A stretch of 6,353 nt of DNA from Gammaproteobacteria bacterium (lineage in GTDB: Bacteria > Pseudomonadota > Gammaproteobacteria > SZUA-229): the NCBI GenBank assembly GCA_021768055.1, contig JAASSE010000066.1, positions 1-6,353 of the forward strand. Reading direction: 5' to 3'. Shown here in pieces: positions 1 through 6,027 of the stretch. The position numbers and the translations under genes are program-made. Numbering within the stretch: position 1 is the first letter of the stretch; every line of letters begins with the position of its first letter. The notes under the pieces were generated by a model, which made no database searches, was not told the DNA's origin, and saw nothing but the letters and a program-made list of their open reading frames with translations.

Positions 1-312
1 ATCAATGCAGGATACAGTGTTATCGTGGATGCAGCATTTTTAAAACATGAACAACGCGAACCGTTTCAATCTGTTGCCAGGCGTTTACGTGTTCCTTTTA
101 TTATCCTGGAAACAACGGCGCCGGCCGAGGTGCTGCGGCAGCGTATCGTAGCACGGCAGCGCGATGTCTCCGATGCTGGGCTTGCCGTGCTCGAGCATCA
201 GCTTTCAAACTGGCAGCCACTGCATGAAGACGAAACAGACGCTGCGATTTCTGTTGACAGCTCAGGGGCGCTGAACATTGATGCGCTGATAGATAAGGTC
301 AACACAAATTAA
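1..312 (+). CDS. AAA-type predicted kinase, C-terminal fragment
   Basis: This is the 3' end of a gene that enters from the left edge. The reading frame is open from base 1 (I-N-A-G-Y-S-V-I-V-D-A-A-F-L) and stops at TAA 310-312, giving 103 visible residues. The GTG at 25 lies inside a conserved block and is not a real start. The motif G-Y-S-V-I-V-D-A-x-F-L, then a basic stretch, V-P-F-x-I-L-E, and a C-terminal R-Q-R-I-V-A-R-Q-R with D-A-x-L-A-V-L-E-x-Q-L, matches the C-terminal half of COG0645-type P-loop kinases. These are often fused to an aminoglycoside-phosphotransferase-like domain as a bifunctional protein. The Walker A motif lies outside the window, and the substrate is unknown for this family. 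The gene ends before a repeat-rich gap and has no evident link to the nitrate or sulfide genes. Confidence 0.75.
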   Translation: MNAGYSVIVDAAFLKHEQREPFQSVARRLRVPFIILETTAPAEVLRQRIVARQRDVSDAGLAVLEHQLSNWQPLHEDETDAAISVDSSGALNIDALIDKVNTN

Positions 313-329
313 TAAACAGGAAAAGATTT

Positions 330-391
330 ACCGCAGAAACGCAGAGGACGCAAAGTTTTTAGTCCGCAAATAACGCAAATGAACGCGAATT
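330..391 (+). repeat. Dispersed GC-box repeat, left copy
   Basis: The segment is built from short reiterated units of the type CCGCAGA / ACGCAGAG / ACGCAAAG / ACGCAAAT / ACGCGAA. From general knowledge, repeats of this style are scattered between genes in many environmental bacteria and often give rise to spurious ORF predictions. Bases 363-391 match the reverse complement of 1159-1186 with two mismatches and one one-base indel. The outer parts of both copies also begin with ACCGC followed by AAAAC or GAAAC. The two copies are therefore inverted around the cytochrome gene. No direct target duplication is visible outside them. Confidence 0.7.
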
Positions 392-682
392 GTGAGTGAA
401 AAACTTGAGCGAAGTCTAAGTCCTCATTTCTTGATGAATCTTTTGGCCAAATAATAAGATGTAGTGATTCAGATTTAATCTGGCAAATTATGAAAATCGT
501 TCAGAGTTTGCCTGACAGCCTGAAGTTGATGAATGGCTGATACTACCCAGATCACAGTCATTCATAATGATAAGACGACCGGTTGAGCTGACAACTCATA
601 GCGGACGTTCATTAAATACACCTAAAATGTCTGACTATAATGGCGGTTTCAACCCTTACTATTGATGCTTTTATATACTTGG
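392..682. other. Non-coding AT-rich gap with small palindromes
   Basis: No convincing gene is present; the frames are closed by frequent stops, and the longest ATG-led frame noticed (490-540) has only 16 codons and no clear ribosome site. Small symmetrical elements occur: a 13-base palindrome CAGATTTAATCTG at 470-482, TCATTCATAATGA at 558-570, and the larger inverted repeat at 581-654 listed separately. The start of the gap shows no clear U-tailed terminator for the upstream kinase gene. The region may be decayed repeat or mobile DNA, but nothing in it identifies a source. Confidence 0.5.
581..654. repeat. Imperfect inverted repeat, about 74 bp
   Basis: Outer arms GGTTGA (581-586) and TCAACC (649-654) pair exactly. 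Inner arms at 598-609 and 626-638 (ATAG..GGAC.TT against its near complement) pair with one gap and two mismatches. The stretches between the outer and inner arms do not pair. It could be a degenerate interspersed palindromic element or a weak stem in the upstream DNA; there is no U-tract to make it a terminator. Confidence 0.35.
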
Positions 683-696
683 TTGACTCAAGTCAA
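683..696 (+). promoter_or_regulatory. FNR/CRP-family-like palindrome upstream of cytochrome gene
   Basis: TTGACTCAAGTCAA is a palindrome with 6-base arms and resembles the FNR/ANR/DNR consensus TTGAT-N4-ATCAA, differing only by symmetrical T-to-C and A-to-G changes. Its centre (689.5) is 83 bases before the ATG at 773. Two GATAAT hexamers, at 725-730 and 738-743, are possible -10 elements and lack good -35 partners, as expected for an activator-dependent promoter. With the first hexamer the site would centre near -47, somewhat upstream of the classical -41.5. TTGACT alone could instead be a plain -35 element, but no good -10 lies at 16-18 bases. The role is inferred from sequence only. Confidence 0.45.
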
Positions 697-772
697 TGTG
701 TTCTATGGTTATCAGGCTTAATCTGATAATTTTTAGCGATAATATAAAGAAATTAGCAATTAGGAGTCTCAA

Positions 773-1159
773 ATGAGAACCATCACTTCGATAGTCTGTC
801 TAGCACTGATTGCATCTTTGTTCTCCGGCGTCACATTGGCTAGAGATCGAGCAGGAACGATTGAAAGGGGGAAAACCTCGTACTTGATCTTTTGTTCAAA
901 CTGCCATGGTCAGGACGCCACTGGTAATGGTCCGGTAGCTCAACTGCTGACGATACCCTCTACTGACCTCACCCTTCTCAAGCGGAAAGGAGAGGAATTT
1001 CCTTATAACGAGGTTTCTTCTGCCATTGATGGTCGTAAAGACGTCAAAGCTCATGGCTATAAGCAAATGCCGATTTGGGGTGTCGCCTTTGGTAGAAAGA
1101 GAGCTCCTATAATCAATGAGATAATCCTTTATTTGGAGACCCTGCAAAAGAATCCCTAA
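773..1159 (+). CDS. Exported monoheme c-type cytochrome
   Basis: This 128-residue protein begins with a Sec signal peptide (hydrophobic residues 5-20, probable cleavage after T-L-A at about 23). It has one heme site, C41-S-N-C44-H45-G, and a likely distal ligand M99 in Q-M-P-I-W-G. The pattern G-K-x-x-Y, CxxCHG, P-x-x-D-L-T-x-L, I-D-G-R and H-G-x-x-x-M-P-x-W-G is typical of a class I cytochrome family in which one domain spans about 100 residues. It would carry electrons in the periplasm; the donor and acceptor cannot be told. A TAGGAG ribosome site at 761-766 sits six bases before the ATG, supporting this start. The gene stands alone, is more AT-rich than the nap genes, lies between inverted repeat copies, and converges on fccB. 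Confidence 0.85.
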   Translation: MRTITSIVCLALIASLFSGVTLARDRAGTIERGKTSYLIFCSNCHGQDATGNGPVAQLLTIPSTDLTLLKRKGEEFPYNEVSSAIDGRKDVKAHGYKQMPIWGVAFGRKRAPIINEIILYLETLQKNP

Positions 1160-1200
1160 ATTCGCGTTCTTTGCGTTTTTCGCGGACAAGTTTTAGCGGT
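1159..1200 (-). repeat. Dispersed GC-box repeat, right inverted copy
   Basis: Read on the minus strand it runs from ACCGCTAAAAC through TCCGCG and ACGCAAAG units to a terminal GCGAATT. It is a shorter version of the 330-391 element in the opposite orientation. The best-matching part, 1159-1186, pairs with 363-391. The final A of the cytochrome stop codon is already part of the repeat, so the element directly abuts the gene. Confidence 0.7.
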
Positions 1201-1214
1201 TCCAGAAGCGCAAT

Positions 1215-1243
1215 AAAAAAGGGTGCCAGAAGGCACCCTTTTT
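1215..1243. terminator. Bidirectional intrinsic terminator
   Basis: A perfect 7-bp stem, GGGTGCC (1221-1227) with GGCACCC (1232-1238), closes a 4-base AGAA loop. It is preceded by six A (1215-1220) and followed by five T (1239-1243), so it has a U-tract on either strand. It lies between two convergent genes: 24 bases downstream of fccB on the minus strand and 55 bases past the cytochrome stop on the plus strand. It is therefore the expected end of both transcripts. Confidence 0.92.
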
Positions 1244-1267
1244 GTTTAACGGAGTCTCCTGCCGTTT

Positions 1268-2581
1268 TTACTTGAACACATCCGAGGTGATGTTGTTGAA
1301 CCAGCTGTACGCGTATTGCTGTTCGCGCTCACGCATTACTGGATCAAATTTGCCCGGTGTTAATCCACCAGAGCCTTTCACCTTGATGATCTTGCCTGCG
1401 CCTTCATCATACGCATAAACCATGGCGACAGAGATACCGTCACCCGGTGCTATGATGCTGTAGCAGGTATTTACATACGAAGGTGTGGGTGCACCTTCAC
1501 CCTGTAGCAAGGCAACTACTGCAGCGGCACAGACCTTGGCTTCAGAGTTGGCCGCATAACCGGACTTGGGCAGGGGCTTGGCAATACATGCATCACCAAC
1601 CACGTGGATGTTCTTGTGGATGGTCGATTCAAAGGTCTTGCCATTGATGGGGCACCAGCCCTTGTCGTTGGTCAGGCCGGCAGTAAATGCGATTTTGCCT
1701 GCCTTTTGTGCCGGGATGATGTTGACCACGTCACCCTTGAATTTACCGGCTTTAGCGGTAAGGGTTTTCGATCTGGCATCGTAGGATGACACAGTACCGC
1801 CAGCTTCACTGTTGATCCACTTGATCATACCGGGGCCAGTCGGGTTGTCCGGATTATAACCATAGTGTTTCTTCCAGCCGGCCTTGAACAAGCCAAACTT
1901 GGAGAATTTCTTCTTCGGATCCAGGATAAGAATGCTGGACTTGGGCTTGTTGTTCTGGAAGTAGTGCGCTATCTGGGCGACACGTTCATATGGTCCTGGC
2001 GGGCAGCGGAATGGGTTAGGTGGAGGAGCGATGACGAAAGTACCGCCGTCTCTCATACCTTCCAGCTGCTTGCGCAAGGTGGCTGTCTGAGGACCTGCTT
2101 TCCATGCATGCGGTGTGCCTTCGGCAACCTTTGCATCGTAACCACCAATGGTTTCCCATTTAAAGTCGATGCCCGGTGCAACAATACAGCGGTCATATTT
2201 GAAACTATCGCCGCCGGCTGTTTTTACAACACGCTTGTTTGCATCGATACCGGTCACCGTGTCGTGCACAACATTAACACCGTGTTTACCCAGGCCGCTG
2301 TATCCGAACTTGATGGAGTCCAGGGTGCGTTCGCCGCTGAGCACTTCGTTGCTCATGAAGCAGGTGTAGTAGTCCTTGTTGGCTTCGATTACCGTAACAT
2401 CGATGGATGAATCCATCATACGGATATATTTTGCAGCTGTTGCACCGGCAATACCGCCGCCAACAACGACGACTTTCTTGCTGGCGCCGCCAATGACGAA
2501 GCCGCCATAGGTTGCGCTGGCTCCTGCAATTGCAGTTGCTATGCCAGCCTTTAGAAATTTTCTACGTGTAAAATCACTCAT
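1268..2581 (-). CDS. fccB: Flavocytochrome c sulfide dehydrogenase, flavoprotein subunit
   Basis: This 437-residue FAD protein oxidises sulfide to sulfur in the periplasm and hands electrons to the diheme partner FccA. A twin-arginine signal (T-R-R-K-F-L-K, residues 5-11) is followed by the FAD-binding V-V-V-V-G-G-G-I-A-G (37-46). C74 in Y-Y-T-C-F-M-S-N matches the cysteine that binds FAD covalently in Allochromatium FccB. C193 (F-R-C-P-P-G-P-Y) and C373 (N-T-C-Y-S) match the redox disulfide above the flavin. A second FAD contact, H-V-V-G-D-A, is at 326-331. From about 365 the chain has the flavocytochrome c C-terminal domain. Length is normal for the family. GGAG at 2589-2592 lies seven bases before the ATG and overlaps the fccA stop region, indicating co-translation. 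The paired cysteines and adjacent fccA favour this over a sulfide:quinone reductase. Confidence 0.95.
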   Translation of the reverse strand: MSDFTRRKFLKAGIATAIAGASATYGGFVIGGASKKVVVVGGGIAGATAAKYIRMMDSSIDVTVIEANKDYYTCFMSNEVLSGERTLDSIKFGYSGLGKHGVNVVHDTVTGIDANKRVVKTAGGDSFKYDRCIVAPGIDFKWETIGGYDAKVAEGTPHAWKAGPQTATLRKQLEGMRDGGTFVIAPPPNPFRCPPGPYERVAQIAHYFQNNKPKSSILILDPKKKFSKFGLFKAGWKKHYGYNPDNPTGPGMIKWINSEAGGTVSSYDARSKTLTAKAGKFKGDVVNIIPAQKAGKIAFTAGLTNDKGWCPINGKTFESTIHKNIHVVGDACIAKPLPKSGYAANSEAKVCAAAVVALLQGEGAPTPSYVNTCYSIIAPGDGISVAMVYAYDEGAGKIIKVKGSGGLTPGKFDPVMREREQQYAYSWFNNITSDVFK

Positions 2582-2592
2582 GTCATGTCTCC

Positions 2593-3192
2593 TTATTGCT
2601 GGCTGGCATAATATTCAATGAGGTCTGCAACGCCAGCATCACCCTTGGCTTTTTGCAGATTCTTCATTTTCTTCTTCATCTTCTTACCCATGCTACGCTT
2701 GCCGTCTTTCAGGTCGGCAAATGTGTAGTTGAGGTAAGGCTTCCACTGACCACCCAGTACACCGGAGTCATCATCCTTGTCCGTCGAAATACCTGTATCA
2801 CCATGACAGTTTTTACAGTATTTCTTATGCAGCTTGGCGCCTCTTTTTGCCGCAGCGGCATCGTACTTCTGCATTGCCTTTACATATTTCTTACCAGCGA
2901 AGAATTCAGACATGGCCTCGATTTCAGCATCGGTGTAGCCTTTGGCAATGCGGGTCATGATGGTCGCATTGCGTTCGCCTGCCTTGAATTCCTCCATGGC
3001 TTCGACCATGTAGTCGTAATCGATACCCGCAATTGTCGGGGCCGCAGGGCCATTGCTGACGCCATTAGTGCCATGACAACCTGCACAGGTATTTCCGAGC
3101 ATGGCACCGCTGGCGCCGCCGGCATGTGATGCCGCGGAAAATACCAGGCTGCATGTTATCAATGCAGCTTGTAACACTCTGGTTTTTTTCAT
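2593..3192 (-). CDS. fccA: Flavocytochrome c sulfide dehydrogenase, diheme cytochrome subunit
   Basis: This 199-residue periplasmic cytochrome is the electron-accepting subunit for FccB and belongs to the cytochrome c4-like group. A Sec signal peptide (residues 1-24, ending A-S-H-A) precedes two cytochrome domains with heme sites C36-A-G-C-H40 and C126-K-N-C-H130. M79 in I-M-T-R-I-A-K-G-Y-T-D is the likely distal ligand of heme 1; M168, M172 and M176 in a lysine-rich stretch are candidates for heme 2. D-D-D-S-G-V-L-G-G-Q-W and the ending Y-Y-A-S-Q-Q are typical of FccA. The start was set at 3192 because AGGAGG (3197-3202) lies four bases upstream and it begins a proper signal peptide. The frame stays open to 3300, but that adds a 36-residue polar extension without signal character. 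The gene is followed by fccB after an 11-base gap. Confidence 0.93.
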   Translation of the reverse strand: MKKTRVLQAALITCSLVFSAASHAGGASGAMLGNTCAGCHGTNGVSNGPAAPTIAGIDYDYMVEAMEEFKAGERNATIMTRIAKGYTDAEIEAMSEFFAGKKYVKAMQKYDAAAAKRGAKLHKKYCKNCHGDTGISTDKDDDSGVLGGQWKPYLNYTFADLKDGKRSMGKKMKKKMKNLQKAKGDAGVADLIEYYASQQ

Positions 3193-3262
3193 ACATCCTC
3201 CTATTGGACTCTCATTGTGTTGGTTGTTGTTAAAGTTTACTCCAGCAAGATCAGAGCGCTGT

Positions 3263-3294
3263 CTGATACCCGCATTCTTCTTGATTGTCATTAA
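3263..3294 (-). promoter_or_regulatory. Possible fccAB promoter with FNR-like box
   Basis: On the minus strand ATGACA (3286-3291) and TATCAG (3263-3268) are separated by exactly 17 bases, a plausible sigma-70 pair placing transcription start near 3256, about 64 bases before fccA. TTGATTGTCATTAA at 3281-3294 matches the FNR-type TTGAT-N4-ATCAA at nine of ten defined positions and overlaps the -35 element. Centred near -31 it would not fit classical activation, so it may repress or be a chance match. It lies just beyond the napF stop in the largest gap between napF and fccA. Confidence 0.4.
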
Positions 3295-3296
3295 GA

Positions 3297-3818
3297 TCAA
3301 TCAAACCGGATAGCCAGTGCATTGACCGGACATGCATGTATACACATGCCGCAGCCGGTGCATAGACTATCGTCCAGAACCGGCCTGCGCCGTTCGTCCA
3401 TTATTAATGCCCTGGCATCACATTTACCAATGCACGACATGCAAAACACGTCGTTCCATGCAAGGCAGGTTTCCCTGGCAACTTCCAGGTCACCGATGCG
3501 AGCTGATTCCCTGCTGTAACTTTCAATCGAGGGACAGGCTTTCGCGCAATCACCACAGATTGTACAGCCCGTGGCAGAAAAATCCAGACAGGGTCTACCG
3601 GCAAGGGCATGGTCATCCGGATGTATCCGGATAATGCCCTGTGGGCAGGATGCAACACACTCCTGCTCACAGCTACCACAGGCTTCCATCACCTCATGAT
3701 GCCAGGGTGGTGGAGGCCCCAACGGCTTCTGGCGCCGTTCGATACTGTCACGACCTTCCCTGGTCAGAAACGAACCCGTCAATAGTCCTCTTCTGCCTAT
3801 GTCCATTTGTTCTCTCAT
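3297..3818 (-). CDS. napF: Ferredoxin-type accessory protein of periplasmic nitrate reductase
   Basis: This 173-residue soluble iron-sulfur protein matches NapF (E. coli form about 164 residues), a cytoplasmic factor thought to act on NapA before export. The early D-I-G-R-R-G-L-L-T-G is characteristic of NapF and is not a real export signal. Cysteine groups follow in order: C47, C50, C54, C58; C85, C88, C91, C95; an irregular set C118, C126, C129, C133; and a classical ferredoxin set C153, C156, C159, C163 followed by P. The start is uncertain. The ATG at 3818 has AGAGG only three bases upstream inside a hairpin, while the ATG at 3806 (M5, beginning M-D-I-G-R-R) has GAGAG five bases upstream and matches the E. 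coli N-terminus better. It follows napB after 36 bases. Confidence 0.93.
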   Translation of the reverse strand: MREQMDIGRRGLLTGSFLTREGRDSIERRQKPLGPPPPWHHEVMEACGSCEQECVASCPQGIIRIHPDDHALAGRPCLDFSATGCTICGDCAKACPSIESYSRESARIGDLEVARETCLAWNDVFCMSCIGKCDARALIMDERRRPVLDDSLCTGCGMCIHACPVNALAIRFD

Positions 3819-3837
3819 CAGCCTCTGCTCGAGGCTG
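3819..3837 (-). promoter_or_regulatory. Hairpin abutting the napF start
   Basis: Perfect 7-bp arms CAGCCTC and GAGGCTG enclose a 5-base loop in the napB-napF gap. On the mRNA the 3' arm ends directly at the 3818 ATG and contains the AGAGG that would serve it, so folding would hide that ribosome site. The second in-frame ATG at 3806 keeps its own GAGAG outside the stem. There is no U-tract, so it is not a terminator. It may limit NapF translation or stabilise the upstream message. Confidence 0.5.
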
Positions 3838-3854
3838 TTAAATATACGGACTTA

Positions 3855-4310
3855 TCAGAACGTGTTTTCGACCAATGGCTTGGCATCGGAAGCCGGCGCA
3901 TGACATTGTGAACAGGTGTACATTGAACCCGACACCTCATTCTTGTCACCCGTGCCTGCAAAACCGCCGTAGTGGCTGCTAGACATCGCCAGCTTTTCGC
4001 CTTTGACATAGTCTCTGCCCCTGATCTTGGGCTTGTCATGGCATTCCATACACTCATTTGTATCCATGGTAATGGGCAGATATTCCTCTACGGTATGCGG
4101 TACCAGCGGTGGTGCGTCATGATACGACCTTGAAATGAGGTCGCTCTTGCCAGCTTCTTCCATCGGGTAATCATACATCTTCGGGGATGGATCACTGAAT
4201 ACGCCGTCCGCGCCGATACCTACATCGGACTCGTGAACCGCAGCTGTTTGACAACCGACAAAGCCGACTGCAGTCAGTACAGTGCTCATTAATAGGATTT
4301 TCATTTTCAT
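3855..4310 (-). CDS. napB: Periplasmic nitrate reductase, diheme cytochrome c subunit
   Basis: NapB passes electrons to catalytic NapA in the periplasm. The 151-residue protein has two heme sites, C87-M-E-C-H91 and C133-S-Q-C-H137, and two conserved histidines for bis-His ligation, H72 in P-P-L-V-P-H and H113 in S-S-H-Y. It ends A-K-P-L-V-E-N-T-F, nearly the family's standard C-terminus. The N-terminus is a signal sequence with F-V-G-C (17-20), a lipobox-like motif; cleavage after A24 by ordinary signal peptidase is the alternative. The start ATG overlaps the napH stop as ATGA (4307-4310), and GGAGAG lies at 4315-4320, indicating translational coupling. An internal ATG at residue 3 is also possible. 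Confidence 0.95.
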   Translation of the reverse strand: MKMKILLMSTVLTAVGFVGCQTAAVHESDVGIGADGVFSDPSPKMYDYPMEEAGKSDLISRSYHDAPPLVPHTVEEYLPITMDTNECMECHDKPKIRGRDYVKGEKLAMSSSHYGGFAGTGDKNEVSGSMYTCSQCHAPASDAKPLVENTF

Positions 4311-5251
4311 GCTGCTCTCCTATGATGGGATTCAAGGTTTTGGGATGATTCATTGCTTGTGCTGTTAAATTTGCGCAAACCGAAACTCAAAGTATTTTCC
4401 GGGCATACGGTGATACATCGCCCGCAGTTGGTGCATTCTCCGGAAGCAATCATGCCTGCTTCCGTCGCTTTTTTCAGATTCAGTACCTGTGGTTCGGGAC
4501 AAACGCGCGCGCATTCACCGCAATGCGTACAGGTTGGTGTGTCAAACAGAATCCTGAGCGGCGATACTTTGCCAACCAGCCCGTAAAATGCACCCAGTGG
4601 GCACAAATGACCACACCAACCATCGCGCAATACAAACAGGTCGAAAATAAATACGCCGAGCACTGCCATCCAGCCCATGCCGATGCCAAAAATCAGTTCA
4701 CGATGAAACATGCTGATCGGGCTGACCCATTCAAAGGCCGCAACACCGGTGAGAGCGGAGAGGATCAGACTTAAAACCAGTACCGTATAACGTACATTAC
4801 GACTCAGCACAAAACGGTCTTTTATCGGCAGTCTACGTCTCAGCCAGGAAGACAGGTCTGTCACCATATTGACCGGACACACCCATGAACACCAGACACG
4901 TCCGCCAATCAGGAGGTACAGTAGCAGGATGATGCCTGCGCCTATAATGACTTCGGTTTCCAGCACGTGCCGGGTCAGAAAGATTTGCAGCACTGCAAAG
5001 GGATCAGCCAGCGGTATCGTCCCCAGCAGTGTTGATGAACTGAGGTTACCCATTAATACGGGTTCGCCGGCCACCGTCCAGCCCCAGTGGGCAGTACCAA
5101 AAAATAGCAACAGAGTGGTCAGCTGTACAATGCGCCGGTAGATAATGAAGCGCCACACCTTTAACTTGCCTGTCAGTGTCGACGGCATCACGAACGGCCT
5201 TACGGGTTTGCCGTTGGGTCCAAGCCTGACTGTGGTGTTATCAGTAGCCAT
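4307..5251 (-). CDS. napH: Quinol dehydrogenase membrane component of nitrate reductase
   Basis: NapH is the membrane part of the NapGH complex, which takes electrons from the quinol pool towards periplasmic nitrate reductase. Counting from the GTG at 5254 (315 residues), four hydrophobic segments lie near 41-60, 101-118, 155-173 and 187-209. Two C-x3-C-P motifs follow the second and fourth: C122-S-W-V-C126-P and C214-G-H-L-C218-P. Two [4Fe-4S] sites come next: C242, C245, C248, C252 and C274, C277, C280, C284. L-S-S-S-T-L-L-G-T-I-P-L-A-D-P agrees with NapH. The ATG at 5251 was chosen, sharing one base with the napG stop (TGATG); the GTG one codon earlier is equally possible, and AGGG at 5261-5264 could serve either. 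A polar tail of about 20 residues extends past the usual end. Confidence 0.96.
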   Translation of the reverse strand: MATDNTTVRLGPNGKPVRPFVMPSTLTGKLKVWRFIIYRRIVQLTTLLLFFGTAHWGWTVAGEPVLMGNLSSSTLLGTIPLADPFAVLQIFLTRHVLETEVIIGAGIILLLYLLIGGRVWCSWVCPVNMVTDLSSWLRRRLPIKDRFVLSRNVRYTVLVLSLILSALTGVAAFEWVSPISMFHRELIFGIGMGWMAVLGVFIFDLFVLRDGWCGHLCPLGAFYGLVGKVSPLRILFDTPTCTHCGECARVCPEPQVLNLKKATEAGMIASGECTNCGRCITVCPENTLSFGLRKFNSTSNESSQNLESHHRRAA

Positions 5252-6009
5252 CACAGGTCACCCTGGTTCAGGTAGTCAAGACCGGTTGCCGGTACCGACT
5301 TCTCATCTTTGCGCTGCTGTGGCGTGAACTCCTGAGTAATGGGCGTATCGATTGTCCAGCCGAGGCGGTAGTGTTCTCCGATTTTGCCCTGTACCAGCTC
5401 CGGCTGTACCACGCGTATCGCAGCTTCTTCGGTAGGGCAGGCCTTTTCGCAAACGCCGCAGCCGGTACAGTAATCGCTGTGCACCAGCGGTACGAACATA
5501 GCATGCTTGCTGATCTTGCGCGGGTGATGTTCGATGGTGATGGCCTTGTTTTGCACCGGGCATTCGCGATGGCAAATCTCGCAACGCAGGCCCAGCCACG
5601 ACAGGCAGTTCTCGATATCAATCACGGCCAGGCCCATGCTTGCTTCTTCGATGTCTTCCAGCGAGTGGTCCAGTGCCCCGGTCGGGCAGGCCTTCACGCA
5701 AGGAATGTCTTCGCACATGTAGCAGGGTACTTCGCGGGGAATGAAATAGGGTGTACCGATGGTAACCGTATCGCCAGCAGGTGCAAGCTTGAGTGTATCG
5801 TAAGGACAGTCGCGCACACACTGACCGCACTTGATGCACTTGGCAGTAAAGTCTGACTCTTCATGCGCACCGGGTGGGCGAATCGCATGCGGTGCTGCAT
5901 ATGCCTGTTGTTTTAACAGGTAAGACCAGACGAGCCCGCCGCTTGCCGCCAGTGCAACACCCTGTACTGACTTTGTCAGAAATTCCCGTCGCGATGACCT
6001 GGTTGTCAT
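5251..6009 (-). CDS. napG: Ferredoxin-type quinol dehydrogenase subunit
   Basis: NapG is the periplasmic iron-sulfur partner of NapH and relays electrons from quinol towards NapB/NapA. The 252-residue protein starts with a twin-arginine signal (S-R-R-E-F-L-T-K, residues 6-13, then a hydrophobic stretch and A-Y-A-A), consistent with export after cofactor loading. Four [4Fe-4S] cysteine sets are visible: C58, C61, C64, C68; C96, C99, C104, C108; C135, C143, C146, C150; and C181, C184, C187, C191, mostly followed by P. Length and arrangement are normal. AGAGG at 6020-6024 is ten bases before the ATG, slightly long spacing. The gene follows napA after 62 bases containing a strong hairpin and overlaps napH, so napG and napH are probably made together. 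Confidence 0.96.
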   Translation of the reverse strand: MTTRSSRREFLTKSVQGVALAASGGLVWSYLLKQQAYAAPHAIRPPGAHEESDFTAKCIKCGQCVRDCPYDTLKLAPAGDTVTIGTPYFIPREVPCYMCEDIPCVKACPTGALDHSLEDIEEASMGLAVIDIENCLSWLGLRCEICHRECPVQNKAITIEHHPRKISKHAMFVPLVHSDYCTGCGVCEKACPTEEAAIRVVQPELVQGKIGEHYRLGWTIDTPITQEFTPQQRKDEKSVPATGLDYLNQGDL

Positions 6010-6027
6010 GATTCAGATACCTCTATA

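Noticed and set aside
330..391. CRISPR-like array of ACGCAAA units
   Set aside because: The units are 8-10 bases with no constant spacers or unique spacer sequences; they fit a degenerate dispersed repeat instead.
490..540. 16-codon ATG-led frame in the intergenic gap
   Set aside because: Too short, no clear ribosome site and no recognisable peptide; expected by chance.
896..1189. 97-codon open frame on the minus strand across the cytochrome gene
   Set aside because: It overlaps a gene with signal peptide, CxxCH and Met ligand motif; its own translation has no recognisable features and it starts inside the heme region and ends in the repeat.
1865..2410. 181-codon plus-strand frame opposite fccB
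   Set aside because: It is antisense to clear FAD and disulfide motifs of FccB, lacks a ribosome site and resembles no family.
2596..3129. 177-codon plus-strand frame opposite fccA
   Set aside because: A shadow of the diheme cytochrome; it covers nearly the same interval and has no independent support.
3193..3300. N-terminal extension of FccA to a start at 3300
   Set aside because: The 36 extra residues are polar and would block the signal peptide, while 3192 has an AGGAGG site four bases upstream.
5371..5856. 161-codon plus-strand frame opposite napG
   Set aside because: It lies opposite three of the four iron-sulfur motifs of NapG; its translation shows no domain.
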